Shown here one piece after another: positions 6,161 to 14,707 of a stretch of 31,727 bases of DNA. The position numbers and the translations under genes were made by a program. Origin of the DNA: an uncultured Collinsella sp. (GTDB taxonomy: Bacteria; Actinomycetota; Coriobacteriia; Coriobacteriales; Coriobacteriaceae); NCBI GenBank assembly GCA_902493855.1, contig CABUQV010000020.1, positions 1-31,727 on the forward strand, read 5' to 3'. Under the pieces are notes generated by a model. It did not search any database, was not told where the DNA came from, and worked only from the letters and a program-made list of their open reading frames with translations. The first letter of the stretch is position 1; every line of letters starts with the position of its first letter.

Positions 6161-7150
6161 CTATGCTTGAGCGGCCAGTTCGGCCTTAGCTTTCTTCAAC
6201 ATGGCGTCGAGATCCTCGGAGGAATCCGAAGGAACCTTGCGGACCTCGAACTTGACGCCCTTGGCCTTGAGGGCCTCGAGAGTCTTGACGTCGTCATCGC
6301 CCATAGCGACGGCGTTGGTGACGACGACCTTGCCCTTGGAATGAGCCATGGAACCGATGTTGACTTCCTTGATGTCGACGCCGGCCTCGATGGCCTTGAG
6401 CAGATCCTGCGGATTCTCAAAGAGCAGCATGGCCTTGGTGTCACCAAAGCGCGTGTCCTTGACGACCTCGGCCATCTTCTTGATGGGCACGACGTTGGCA
6501 TGGACTCCCGGAGGGGCAGCCTGCTCGATCATGGTCTTGCGGAGCTCGTCGTGAGCAACGCCGTCGGAAACCACGATGATGCGGTTGGGGTTGATCTGCT
6601 TGGTCCACGTGGTGGCCACCTGGCCATGAAGCAGACGGGTGTCGATACGGACGTGGGCGATCTTGATGTGCCCATCGCCGATGACCGTTCCCGGAGGGAT
6701 GGCGCCTGCAGGAGCAGCGGCGGCCGTAGCCGGCTTCTTCTCCTCGGGCTCCAGAGACTCGGGCTTGACGCGCACGCCAGCCTTAGCCTCAGTCACGAGA
6801 TGTTTTGCGATCGCATGTGCAGTGTTCTTTGCGTCAAAGCGCTGCGAATATGCCTCGATGAGCATAGGCAGGTTGACACCGGTGACGATAGCCCAGGAAT
6901 CGTGGCCCTCGATGAGCCCGCTGATCTGGTTGAACGGCGTGCCGCCCCACAGATCAACGAGGAAGAGCACCTGCTCCTGGTCTTCGAAGGAAGCGATTGC
7001 TTCCTCGACCTTGGCACGGAAGGCGTCGGGGCCCATGCTCGGCTCGAGCGAGACCACGGCAACAGACGGCTGATCGCCAAAGACCATCGAGCCCGTCTGC
7101 TTGATTCCAGCTGCCAAGTCCCCGTGGCTAGCAAGAACAATACTTACCAT
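6161..7150 (-). CDS. manX: PTS mannose-family fused IIAB component
   Basis: A 329-residue cytoplasmic phosphotransfer protein. Residues 1-120 are an EIIA-man domain, with the phosphorylated histidine in LASHGDLAAG (His9) and the conserved VDLWGGTPFN loop. A Pro/Ala-rich linker (about 135-158) joins an EIIB domain (about 163-329) whose active histidine is in RIDTRLLHGQVATTW (His175). Phosphate would pass from HPr to IIA, to IIB, to the incoming sugar. AGGAGG stands 7 nt before the ATG at 7148-7150; an in-frame GTG one codon upstream is less well placed. This is the first gene of the PTS operon. Confidence 0.95.
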   Translation of the reverse strand: MVSIVLASHGDLAAGIKQTGSMVFGDQPSVAVVSLEPSMGPDAFRAKVEEAIASFEDQEQVLFLVDLWGGTPFNQISGLIEGHDSWAIVTGVNLPMLIEAYSQRFDAKNTAHAIAKHLVTEAKAGVRVKPESLEPEEKKPATAAAAPAGAIPPGTVIGDGHIKIAHVRIDTRLLHGQVATTWTKQINPNRIIVVSDGVAHDELRKTMIEQAAPPGVHANVVPIKKMAEVVKDTRFGDTKAMLLFENPQDLLKAIEAGVDIKEVNIGSMAHSKGKVVVTNAVAMGDDDVKTLEALKAKGVKFEVRKVPSDSSEDLDAMLKKAKAELAAQA

Positions 7151-7486
7151 CACATAACCTCCTTTTTGTCTACGTATTTCCTACACGACATGAAAGGAGT
7201 ATACCTGTTTGGATTGTGGAATTATAGCTAAATTCGCAAAAGGTTGCATTATTTGTTTAAACGTCTAAGTTTGTTACAAATTGATTACGTTGCCGGTTTA
7301 CAGCTCATTGCCTGCTAAAACGTGATTTGTGATTACTTTCAAAGACATATAAAGGTGCACTGTTCGTTAAGACCGCTTTTAGGTGGATCCCAATGCGCCT
7401 GCGTGCCGCCATTTTGTTTAAACAGACATGACTTGACTAACCGAAGCAAATATGTTTTGAACTCTAGCCCATGCAGTCATTGGATG
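7151..7486. other. Regulatory gap between hypA and the PTS operon
   Basis: This 336-bp stretch is AT-rich compared with its neighbours and holds the PTS promoter region. I see no gene in it and no clear terminator after hypA. Confidence 0.5.
7221..7226 (-). promoter_or_regulatory. Likely -10 box of the PTS operon
   Basis: TATAAT is perfect on the minus strand, about 70 nt upstream of the IIAB start. No good -35 is seen at 16-18 nt, so an activator may be needed. AT-rich DNA with a GTTTAAAC palindrome at 7257-7264 lies just upstream, and the same palindrome recurs near 7413-7424. Confidence 0.45.
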
Positions 7487-7915
7487 TTAGGCGATGTGGA
7501 GAGGGTTGGCGGCGTCGACGGCGTCGGGGGCGTCGGAGGGGTCATCGGGAACAGTGTCTGCCGGGTCCTCGTCGGGGGTCTCGATCTGTTTGATCATGAC
7601 CTCTTGGCCCTGCAGCAAATAGGTCTCGCCGCTACCGCAATGGGGACAGGTCTTGCCATGCTCGACCGTCGCATAGTCGTGGCCGCACGCCTCGCAATGC
7701 GTCACGGCGTTGACTGGCTCCACAATAAGCTCCGCACCCTCAGTGATGGACTTTTTATCTGCCGCCCAGCGCCAAGCGTCGAGCAGCAAGTCGGGAACGA
7801 CGCCCGAAACTTCGCCCAGTAGCAACGTCACGCTCGAAACGCGACGCACGCCATGAGCGCGCGCCACATTCTCGACATCGCGAATGATGTGATAGACGAT
7901 TCCGAGCTCGTGCAC
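7487..7915 (-). CDS. hypA: Hydrogenase nickel-incorporation protein HypA
   Basis: A 142-residue metallochaperone that delivers nickel to the [NiFe]-hydrogenase active site with HypB. It begins MHELGIV, where His2 is the nickel ligand, and has the zinc-binding pairs C74-x2-C77 (CEAC) and C90-x2-C93 (CPHC). After about residue 112 it has an unusual acidic, proline-rich tail (DEDPADTVPDDPSDAPDA) beyond the normal family length of about 115. The start is a GTG at 7913-7915 with GGAGG 5 nt upstream. It follows the large oxidoreductase by 30 bp on the same strand and is probably co-transcribed. No hydrogenase or other hyp gene is in the window. Confidence 0.93.
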   Translation of the reverse strand: MHELGIVYHIIRDVENVARAHGVRRVSSVTLLLGEVSGVVPDLLLDAWRWAADKKSITEGAELIVEPVNAVTHCEACGHDYATVEHGKTCPHCGSGETYLLQGQEVMIKQIETPDEDPADTVPDDPSDAPDAVDAANPLHIA

Positions 7916-7945
7916 TTTTTCCTCCGCCGTTCCCGTTATGACTAC

Positions 7946-10723
7946 TTACTTGCGACCGAACTTAATCTTGATGGCGCGCTTGAGCGCATACTTGCCCAGA
8001 CTTGGGAGCTTTTGCTCGTATTTGACCATCGTGGAGCACTCGGGGCGATCGCGATCCAGGTGGATAGCGTCGAACGCGCACTTGGTGGTGCACAGGCCGC
8101 AGCCGATGCACTTGTTGGGGTCGACGATCGAGGCGCCGCAGCCCAGGCAGCGGGCGGTCTCGGCGCGCACCTGTTCCTCGGTAAAGGTCTCAACATACTC
8201 GCTAAACGGCGCAGCCTTCTCGCGTTCGCGGTCCACATGCGCAACCTCGCGGCTCGCGTTGTCGTAGCCCTCGAGCACAACGTCGTCGCGGTCAAGCGCG
8301 GTGTAGCGGCGCTGGTTGCGGCCGATGGTGAGCGTGGAGCCCGGCTGCACAAAGCGATGGATGGACACCGCGGCCTCGTGACCGGCGGCGATAGCGTCGA
8401 TGGCAAAGCTAGGACCGGTGTAGACGTCACCACCCACAAAGATGTCGGGTTCGGCGGTCTGGTAGGTCTGGGGATCGGCAAGGGCACCCTGACCACGGCC
8501 AAGCTCCACCTTGGAGCCAGCCAGCAGGTCGCCCCACACGATGGACTGGCCGATGGACATGACCACGCGGTCGGCATCGACGCGGCGCAGATCGTTCTCG
8601 TCGTATTCGGGCGCAAACCGGCCCTCGTCGTCAAAGACACGCGTGCAGCGCTTAAAGGTGATACCGCACACACGACCGGCCTCGTCCAGGTGAACCTCCT
8701 TGGGACCCCAGCCGCAGCTGATGTGAGCGCCGTCCTCAACGGCCTCGCGACGCTCCTCCTCGCTGGCGGGCATCTGGGCCTCGCTCTCCAGGCAGAACAT
8801 CTCAACATGCTCGGAGCCCAGGCGGCAGGCGTTGCGCGCGACATCGATAGCCACGTTGCCGCCGCCCACCACGATGGTGCGGCCGGGCAGCGCGTCGATC
8901 TTGCCGCTGTTGACCTCGCGCAAAAAGTCGACGGCCACGGTCACGTCCTCGGCATCCTCGCCCGGAATACCGGCAAGGCGGCCGCCCTGGCAGCCAATGG
9001 CAACATAAAAGGCCTTAAAGCCCTGCTCGCGCAGCTCGTCGAGCGTCACATCGCGACCGACCTCCACGCCATAGCGGAACTCGGCGCCCATCAGGCGAAT
9101 AATCTCGACCTCTGCCTCGATGACGTCCTTCTGCAGCTTAAAGCTGGGAATGCCATAGGTGAGCATGCCGCCCGGGCGCTCGTTCTTCTCGAACACGACG
9201 GGCTTGTAGCCCTTCTCGGCCAGATAGAAGGCACAGGACAGACCGGCCGGGCCGGCACCGATGATGGCGATCTTCTGATCGAAGCCGCCAGCACGCGTCG
9301 GCGTCACCACGGGCGGGACATAGCGAGTCGCGGCATCAAGATCGCGCTGGGCGATAAACTTCTTGACCTCGTCGATAGCCACGGCGGCATCCACACGGCC
9401 GCGGGTGCAAGCATCCTCACAGCGGCGGTTGCACACGCGGCCGCAGATAGCGGGCAGCGGGTTCTCGCGCTTGATGAGCGCCAGCGCCTCGTCATAGCGG
9501 CCCTGTGCCGCAAGCTTCAGATAGCCCTGAACGGCAACGTGCGCGGGGCAAGCCGTCTTGCAGGGCGCGGTGCCGGACTCGTGCGTCTCGATACGGTTAT
9601 CGTTGCGGTAGTTGGGCGACCACTTGGTGTGGTCCCATTTGGTGGCATCGGGCAGCTCCTGGCGCGGATACTCGGGCACCTGTCCGCCGGCCTTTTTGCT
9701 GCAGAGCTTCTGGCCCAGCTTGGCGGCACCGGCCGGGCACACCTCAACGCAGCGACCGCAGGCCACGCACTTGTCCTTCTCGACCTTGGCGACATAGGCC
9801 GAGCGCGACAGGTTAGGCGTGTTGAACAGCTGCGAGGTGCGCAGGGCGTAGCACACGTTGACGTTGCAGTTGCAAATGGCGAAGATCTTGTTCTCGCCGT
9901 CGATATTGGTGATCTGGTGCACAAAGCCGTTGTCCTCGGCCTGGCGCAGGATGTCGTAGACCTCGTCGCGCGTTACATAATGGCCGCGGTCGGTCTCAAC
10001 CACATAGTCGGCCATATCGCCCACGGCAATGCACCAGTCGGCGGGGTCGTCGGCGCAGCCCTCGCCCATCACGCGACGGCTCGCGCGGCAGCTGCAGGTG
10101 CTGGCGGCATATTTGCCATCGTATTTGTCGAGCCAATGCTCGATATGCTCGATCGGCACCGAGGTGCTCGAAGCATCGATAGCCTTCTCGACCGGAATGA
10201 CGTGCATGCCGATACCGGCGCCTCCGGGCGGCACCATCGGCGTGGCCTTGGACAGTGGTCCCTTGGACGCCTGCTCAAAGAACTTGGCATAGACCGGGTG
10301 CTCCTCGAGCTGGCTCACGCGCATGTTGAGGAACTCGGCAGAACCCGGCACCAGCATGGGCAGCACCCACTGCTTGGCGCGCTCGGGATTTTCCCAGTTG
10401 TACTCGAGCAGACCCGTGTAGCTCATGTCGTCGAGCATCTTCTCGATCTGGGCCTCAGGCATGCCGGTGAGCTTGACCATCTCGGGCAGCGTGTAGGGAC
10501 GGCGCATCTTCATCTTGCAGAGCACTTCGGCCTGCTCGTCGGTCGCGGCCTCGGCAAACGACCAGTACTCGTAGCCCAGCAGCTCGTCGCGGTGCAACAG
10601 ACGGTTGGTGCAGTGCTCGCACAGTTTGACGATGGCCTCGCGCGGATGCTCCGGCAGCGGCGGCACGAACTCCGAACCGATGTCGGGCTCGGTGTAGCTA
10701 ATCCCCGGTCCGTTGAGAATCAT
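7946..10723 (-). CDS. Multi-domain Fe-S/FAD oxidoreductase, GltD-like
   Basis: A 925-residue protein. The N-terminal module (1-310) has cysteine clusters: CEHC at 35-38, TCSC at 209-212, C223, C231 and CNCNVNVC at 284-291. A ferredoxin motif CVACGRCVEVCP is at 319-330. From about 388 a GltD/NuoF-like domain with C388, C392 and CGRVCNRRCEDAC (427-439) is followed by the FAD site IIGAGPAGLSCAFYL (487-501) and a second nucleotide site VVGGGNVAIDVA (about 630). A C-terminal ferredoxin-like segment carries CLGCGASI and CIGCGLCTTKCAFDAI. This resembles the small subunit of glutamate synthase and related NAD(P)H-dependent electron-transfer flavoproteins. The partner and substrate are unknown. The ATG at 10721-10723 has AGAAGGGA upstream; a longer frame to 11056 would overlap the divergent regulator and operators. 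Confidence 0.85.
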   Translation of the reverse strand: MILNGPGISYTEPDIGSEFVPPLPEHPREAIVKLCEHCTNRLLHRDELLGYEYWSFAEAATDEQAEVLCKMKMRRPYTLPEMVKLTGMPEAQIEKMLDDMSYTGLLEYNWENPERAKQWVLPMLVPGSAEFLNMRVSQLEEHPVYAKFFEQASKGPLSKATPMVPPGGAGIGMHVIPVEKAIDASSTSVPIEHIEHWLDKYDGKYAASTCSCRASRRVMGEGCADDPADWCIAVGDMADYVVETDRGHYVTRDEVYDILRQAEDNGFVHQITNIDGENKIFAICNCNVNVCYALRTSQLFNTPNLSRSAYVAKVEKDKCVACGRCVEVCPAGAAKLGQKLCSKKAGGQVPEYPRQELPDATKWDHTKWSPNYRNDNRIETHESGTAPCKTACPAHVAVQGYLKLAAQGRYDEALALIKRENPLPAICGRVCNRRCEDACTRGRVDAAVAIDEVKKFIAQRDLDAATRYVPPVVTPTRAGGFDQKIAIIGAGPAGLSCAFYLAEKGYKPVVFEKNERPGGMLTYGIPSFKLQKDVIEAEVEIIRLMGAEFRYGVEVGRDVTLDELREQGFKAFYVAIGCQGGRLAGIPGEDAEDVTVAVDFLREVNSGKIDALPGRTIVVGGGNVAIDVARNACRLGSEHVEMFCLESEAQMPASEEERREAVEDGAHISCGWGPKEVHLDEAGRVCGITFKRCTRVFDDEGRFAPEYDENDLRRVDADRVVMSIGQSIVWGDLLAGSKVELGRGQGALADPQTYQTAEPDIFVGGDVYTGPSFAIDAIAAGHEAAVSIHRFVQPGSTLTIGRNQRRYTALDRDDVVLEGYDNASREVAHVDREREKAAPFSEYVETFTEEQVRAETARCLGCGASIVDPNKCIGCGLCTTKCAFDAIHLDRDRPECSTMVKYEQKLPSLGKYALKRAIKIKFGRK

Positions 10724-10816
10724 GGTTGTCCCTTCTCTTGCCACAGCCCGGCGGGACCGCGGCGCCCCTCTTTTTTTGCAGGCCGGGCATGCCCCCATGC
10801 CGTTCACCCGCCATTG

Positions 10817-10854
10817 TTGACATTGTGTCAAAAATAGTATTGACGAACCGTCAA
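10817..10854. promoter_or_regulatory. Two palindromic operators in the divergent promoter region
   Basis: TTGACATTGTGTCAA (10817-10831) and TTGACGAACCGTCAA (10840-10854) share the form TTGAC-N5-GTCAA and have centres 23 bp apart. The second is flanked by further pairing AT-rich bases. A likely minus-strand -10, TACTAT (10834-10839), sits between them. They are the obvious binding sites for the TetR-family protein encoded at 10913, which would control itself and the oxidoreductase-hypA operon. Confidence 0.7.
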
Positions 10855-10912
10855 CAATATTCAAGACTGTTAGGCGAACGGTCAGGCAAAAGAGGATGAA
10901 AGGCGGCAAAAC

Positions 10913-11575
10913 ATGGGCAACAACACAGCAGGTACCTCTGTGGTCGATGCCGTCCCCGCATCCGATAGCGCGGCAAAGCGCCTGACGGGCGACGAACGCC
11001 GTCGCGAGATCCTCGATGCCGTGCGCACCGTAAGCTCCGAGCTGGGCGTGTCCCACCTATCGGTATCGGCCGTGACCAAGCGAGCCGGCTGCACGCGTTC
11101 ATTGTTCTACCACTACTTTGCCGATATGGACGCCGCCGTCACCGCCGTCATGGACGAGGCGATCGACGGCTTTATCTCCGAACTCGAGCAGTGGAACGCC
11201 AACCGCACCGTCGGCGATATCGAGGGCGCGCTCGACACCGTCGCCCCGCTCTTTAAGCGCCTGGTCGCCAGCGGCCACGAGCTGCCGAGCACGCTCACCT
11301 CGAGCAGCGGCGCGCTCTACGGCGGCTTTTTGCACAACGTGGTCCAGCGCGTGGCGCAGTATATCTGCGACACCACCGTGGTGGATTTTGTCGCCCATCA
11401 TGAGCTACGCATCGACCATGTCTACGAGACGTTCTACACCCTCATCATGGGGTTGTTGATGTATATCCGTACGCACCCCGATGTGCCCGACGAGACGGTC
11501 AAGGAAATCATCGCCTCGACGCTCCACATCGAGGGCTATACCGCCAAGTATCCGGAGCGCAAGCCCCAGAACTGA
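10913..11575 (+). CDS. TetR/AcrR family transcriptional regulator
   Basis: A 220-residue repressor-type protein. After a 25-residue leader, residues about 27-75 form the TetR helix-turn-helix: RRREILDAVRTVSSELGVSH, then LSVSAVTKRAGCTRSLFYHYF. The rest is an alpha-helical ligand-binding and dimerisation domain with no recognisable ligand signature. It is divergent from the oxidoreductase-hypA operon with two palindromes in the shared region and lies 63 bp upstream of the membrane protein gene. A role in sensing a substrate of those genes is inferred. AAGGCGG precedes the ATG. Confidence 0.9.
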   Translation: MGNNTAGTSVVDAVPASDSAAKRLTGDERRREILDAVRTVSSELGVSHLSVSAVTKRAGCTRSLFYHYFADMDAAVTAVMDEAIDGFISELEQWNANRTVGDIEGALDTVAPLFKRLVASGHELPSTLTSSSGALYGGFLHNVVQRVAQYICDTTVVDFVAHHELRIDHVYETFYTLIMGLLMYIRTHPDVPDETVKEIIASTLHIEGYTAKYPERKPQN

Positions 11576-11592
11576 CGACATTTGGCCAAACT

Positions 11593-11620
11593 GCCCGCGA
11601 TCAGAAGAGGGGCCGCGGGC
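11593..11620 (+). other. Hairpin between the TetR gene and the membrane-protein gene
   Basis: GCCCGCG (11593-11599) pairs perfectly with CGCGGGC (11614-11620). No T-tract follows; the ribosome binding site of the next gene (AAAGGAGAG) is immediately downstream. It may affect mRNA stability or translation. Confidence 0.35.
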
Positions 11621-11638
11621 GTGTGAAAGGAGAGCAGC

Positions 11639-12646
11639 ATGCTGTTCGACGTTTGGGGTAGCGATACCCTTATCCACTGGGCTGGCTGGGCCATGGTCTT
11701 TATTGGCCTGATCGTGCTCAACGAGGTCGGCCGCCGTACCAAGCTGGGTGCGGCAATCATCTTTGGCGTGGCTCCGCTGGCCATGACCATCTACTGCGTC
11801 GCCATCGCCGTGGGCGTTTCGCAGGGTGCCGAGTGGGCGCTCACCAACCCCACCCACGTGTACCAGAACAGCTGGTTCCACTACGCCAAGGTGTACGCGG
11901 CGCTGGCCGGTTGCTGGGGCTTCATTGCCATTAAGTACCAGTGGGGCAAGATCGGCAAGGCGCATTGGTTCCGCGCGTGGCCGTTTGTGATCGTCGCCAT
12001 CAACATCTTGATCGCCGTCGTGTCCGACTTCGAGAGCGCCTATCACTTCTTTGTCCTGGGCGAGTCCACCTGGGTCACTTCCGAGGGTGCCACACAGCTT
12101 GCCGGCTGGAACAACGTGTTCAACGGCATCGCCGGTCTCATCAACATCTTCTGCATGACCGGTTGGTGGAGCGTCTACGCCTCCGAGGACAAGACCGACA
12201 TGCTGTGGCCCGACATGACCTGGGTCTACATCATCGCCTACGATATCTGGAACTTCTGCTACACCTACAACTGCCTGCCCACCCACTCCTGGTTCTGCGG
12301 CTTTGCACTGCTGCTGGCGCCCACCGTCGCCGCCTTTATCTGGAACAAGGGCGGCTGGATCCAGAACCGCGCCTTTACGCTGGCCATTTGGTGCATGTTT
12401 GCCCAGGTGTTCCCCTACTTCCAGGAGGAGTCCATCTTTGTGACCCACTCCACGCTCGACCCCGGCGCCGCCACCGCGGTCTCGATTGCCGCGCTGGTCG
12501 CCAACGTCGCCGCGATCATCTACATCGCCTACCGCGCCAAGAAGCTCGGCCGCAATCCCTACAAGCAGGATGTCTTTGAGGGCACCAGCGATTGGGAGAA
12601 GGCTACCGCTCGCCGCGCCAAGGTGGATTACGCACACGCCGAGTAA
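11639..12646 (+). CDS. Polytopic membrane protein, Trp-rich (DUF5692-like)
   Basis: A 335-residue integral membrane protein with about eight or nine hydrophobic segments, starting MLFDVWGSDTLIHWAGWAM. It is unusually rich in Trp, Tyr and Phe (for example WFHYAKVYAALAGCWGF, MTWVYIIAYDIWNFCYTYN). I believe it belongs to the DUF5692 family, from memory of Coriobacteria annotations, with moderate certainty. No transport or catalytic motif is recognised. A charged cytoplasmic tail follows about residue 300. GGAGAG precedes the ATG. It probably shares a transcript with the TetR gene and ends at a strong terminator, so it may be part of the regulator's function. Confidence 0.75.
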   Translation: MLFDVWGSDTLIHWAGWAMVFIGLIVLNEVGRRTKLGAAIIFGVAPLAMTIYCVAIAVGVSQGAEWALTNPTHVYQNSWFHYAKVYAALAGCWGFIAIKYQWGKIGKAHWFRAWPFVIVAINILIAVVSDFESAYHFFVLGESTWVTSEGATQLAGWNNVFNGIAGLINIFCMTGWWSVYASEDKTDMLWPDMTWVYIIAYDIWNFCYTYNCLPTHSWFCGFALLLAPTVAAFIWNKGGWIQNRAFTLAIWCMFAQVFPYFQEESIFVTHSTLDPGAATAVSIAALVANVAAIIYIAYRAKKLGRNPYKQDVFEGTSDWEKATARRAKVDYAHAE

Positions 12647-12716
12647 CGCGCCCGGCGCAGACATCGCTTGAATGTGAAGCCGCCTGGCCGACTCCGCGCA
12701 ATGCAACGTATTGCAT

Positions 12717-12762
12717 GCCCCCGGAAAGCGATTTGTCCGCTTTCCGGGGGCTTTTTGTTGTT
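12717..12762 (+). terminator. Strong rho-independent terminator
   Basis: GCCCCCGGAAAGCG (12717-12730) pairs perfectly with CGCTTTCCGGGGGC (12738-12751), 14 bp with a 7-nt loop, then TTTTTGTTGTT. It ends the TetR and membrane-protein transcript. Confidence 0.93.
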
Positions 12763-12887
12763 ACGCGCATCCACGCACATATTCAAAACCTCTCGCACAG
12801 ATAAAATCAGATTTCCAATCGCCTGACAGCTCTATATGACTCTGTTTTTGGGTACATTGTTGTCCCGATATTGAGCTTGGGGGATGT

Positions 12888-14384
12888 ATGAATGATGAGA
12901 CGATGGGCCAAGAGGATGCGGCCCAAGATGCAGAAGCTTGCGCTGAGGCCTTGGAGAGCTTAGACCGGATTTCACTCGATGAGATTGCGTTTGACGATTC
13001 GGGCGTTGATGTGCAGGATGAGCCGGAAACCGAGGCGCAATCCGATGATCAGGATGCAGGCGACGTTGAGCCTGCCGAGGATGAGGCAGATCACGAAGGC
13101 ACCGAAAGCGAGGCCGGCAACCAGCCCGAATCCGACACGGGCGAGGAAACCGTCTTGCTCGACAGCTTGCCGGCCGAGGATTCGCTGACTCGCGAGCTTC
13201 CTGGCCTGGGTTCCGCACCAGCCGTGGACGAGACCATCGCCATGGGCGATATACCCCTGCCGTCCGTTCCCTCGGCACGCGAGGCCGAGGTCCGCCATCG
13301 CAAGATGTCGCCCAAGCGCCGCAATCTGATGGTCGCCGGTGTCGTGGCCGTCGCGCTCGTCGCCGGCGGTGCAGGCTATGCTGCCTGGAACGGATATCAG
13401 CAAGAGCAGGCTGCCGCTGTCGCCGCCAATGCCCACACGATGATGTCGGTGCAGATTGGCGTGCATGCCGCGGGCCTCGACTGTTCCACTGGCTCCAAGA
13501 TTCCCGTACAGGTGAGCGGGCAGGACTCCGACGGCTCATCCGTGAGCGAAACGCTCTACGTTGATGAGCACGGCCGCGGCATCAAACTGCTGCCCGGCGA
13601 TTACACGCTCTCCATCGCTGCCTCCCCCATCGCGGCCGACGGCACCATCTATACCGTCCCGACCACCAAGACGCAGGCCACCGTTAAGAGCGATGGACAG
13701 GATTTAAGTGCCCAGGCTACCTTTAAGCTCAAGGTGCCTTCGGCCGACACGGTAACCGACGACCAGATCGATGCCGCCGCCAAATATGCCGAGGAGGGAG
13801 GCGCGAGCTCCGCCGCCACCGCCAAGGTGCTCCAGCAGGCAGCAACCGCGCGGCGCGACGCCGCCGTCAATGCCGTGAGCGCGCAAAAGGCACAGGCGGC
13901 CCGTGATGCCGACGCCCGTCACAAGGCAACCGACCTTTACCAGCTCGATATCCCCGTCGAGTGGTACGGCAAGGTCGAGACTTGGCAGAATGGCAGCACG
14001 CTATGCATCTATCTTGCCGGCGACAGCAATACGCCGATCGTGACGCTCGTCGCGGTGCGCGAGGGCGAGAGCTTTACGCCCGATGAGGGCGATACGGTTT
14101 TGGGTGCGGCCAATCTAGGCAACGGTTATACCGTCTACGCCAGCGGCCCCGTCTATCCGTACGTGGTGCCCCAGACCATCAACGGACGGACGCAGAATTC
14201 CGTGTCGACCTACCCCATGGACACGGCCATTGAGCTTGTCGAGCTTACGACCGGCAACCGCTACACCTATAGCCAGATCAAGAACGTACTGGTCGGCAAA
14301 GACGGCAAGGCCGACGCCGCGACCAAACTCGAGACCGACTACCTCGCCCAGGTTCTGATGCCGAGCATCAAGGCTCAGGACTAG
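12888..14384 (+). CDS. Membrane-anchored protein of unknown function with acidic cytoplasmic region
   Basis: A 498-residue protein not recognised by family. Residues 1-140 are strongly acidic and low-complexity (rich in D, E, A). RHRKMSPKRRNLM gives a positive stop-transfer flank to a single membrane segment at about 148-166 (VAGVVAVALVAGGAGYAAW). The remainder should be outside the cell, by the positive-inside rule. It includes an Ala-rich helical stretch (about 300-345, AKVLQQAATARRDAAVNAVSAQ region) and a C-terminal domain around LYQLDIPVEWYGKVETWQNG that resembles a region seen in other Collinsella cell-surface proteins. GGGGGA precedes the ATG. Its stop codon overlaps the stop of the convergent gene by the four bases CTAG. 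Confidence 0.8.
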   Translation: MNDETMGQEDAAQDAEACAEALESLDRISLDEIAFDDSGVDVQDEPETEAQSDDQDAGDVEPAEDEADHEGTESEAGNQPESDTGEETVLLDSLPAEDSLTRELPGLGSAPAVDETIAMGDIPLPSVPSAREAEVRHRKMSPKRRNLMVAGVVAVALVAGGAGYAAWNGYQQEQAAAVAANAHTMMSVQIGVHAAGLDCSTGSKIPVQVSGQDSDGSSVSETLYVDEHGRGIKLLPGDYTLSIAASPIAADGTIYTVPTTKTQATVKSDGQDLSAQATFKLKVPSADTVTDDQIDAAAKYAEEGGASSAATAKVLQQAATARRDAAVNAVSAQKAQAARDADARHKATDLYQLDIPVEWYGKVETWQNGSTLCIYLAGDSNTPIVTLVAVREGESFTPDEGDTVLGAANLGNGYTVYASGPVYPYVVPQTINGRTQNSVSTYPMDTAIELVELTTGNRYTYSQIKNVLVGKDGKADAATKLETDYLAQVLMPSIKAQD

Positions 14385-14575
14385 CGCCAGGGGTCGGCTT
14401 CGAACATCGGCTCGCGCTCGGGGCGGCGATCGCTGTAGGGATCGTAGCCGTCATCGTCCTCGTTCTCGGCACGGATGTAGGGGTCGCACGGCTTGGGCGC
14501 CGGCTTAGGCGAAACCTTCGATGCGGCGGGCGCTGTCTCAGCCGCCGGTGCGTTAGCCTTGTTCTCGTCTTTCAT
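14381..14575 (-). CDS. Small acidic hypothetical protein
   Basis: A 64-residue polar protein, MKDENKANAPAAET at the start and EREPMFEADPWR at the end, with no membrane segment and no recognised family. AAGGAG lies 8 nt before the chosen ATG; an in-frame ATG at 14591-14593 overlaps that site. The C-terminal YDPYSDRRPEREPMF looks coding rather than random. It is convergent with the membrane protein and shares CTAG for both stops. It lies downstream of the clpB terminator on the same strand. Confidence 0.5.
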   Translation of the reverse strand: MKDENKANAPAAETAPAASKVSPKPAPKPCDPYIRAENEDDDGYDPYSDRRPEREPMFEADPWR

Positions 14576-14625
14576 CTGCATAGCTCCTTGCATCGTATCC
14601 GTTCAACATCATCGATTGTCGCACG

Positions 14626-14660
14626 AAAAAGGGCGGCGGACCCAATTGGATCCGCCGCCC
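14626..14660 (-). terminator. clpB terminator
   Basis: GGGCGGCGGA (14631-14640) pairs perfectly with TCCGCCGCCC (14651-14660); on the minus strand the stem is followed by TTTTTCG. It lies 48 bp beyond the clpB stop. Confidence 0.9.
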
Positions 14661-14707
14661 TTGGCGTTTAGAGGCGGCTGGTAGATTTTAAGGCATGTCC
14701 CAAAAAT

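Noticed and set aside
5294..7231. 645-codon open frame on the plus strand
   Set aside because: It is antisense to the PTS genes IIC and IIAB, whose families, motifs and ribosome binding sites are clear. The composition (rich in D, G, H, L) is that of a reverse-strand shadow in GC-rich coding DNA.
7853..10837. 994-codon open frame on the plus strand
   Set aside because: It is antisense to the oxidoreductase with its Fe-S and FAD motifs. The shadow has no recognisable domain and a repetitive A/G/H/L/D composition.
10724..11056. Longer start for the oxidoreductase (to 11056)
   Set aside because: The extra 111 residues would run through the operators and the divergent TetR start. The ATG at 10723 has a good ribosome binding site.
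11405..12706. 433-codon minus-strand frame opposite the membrane protein
   Set aside because: The plus strand encodes a coherent polytopic membrane protein with a ribosome binding site and a terminator; the minus frame runs through that terminator.
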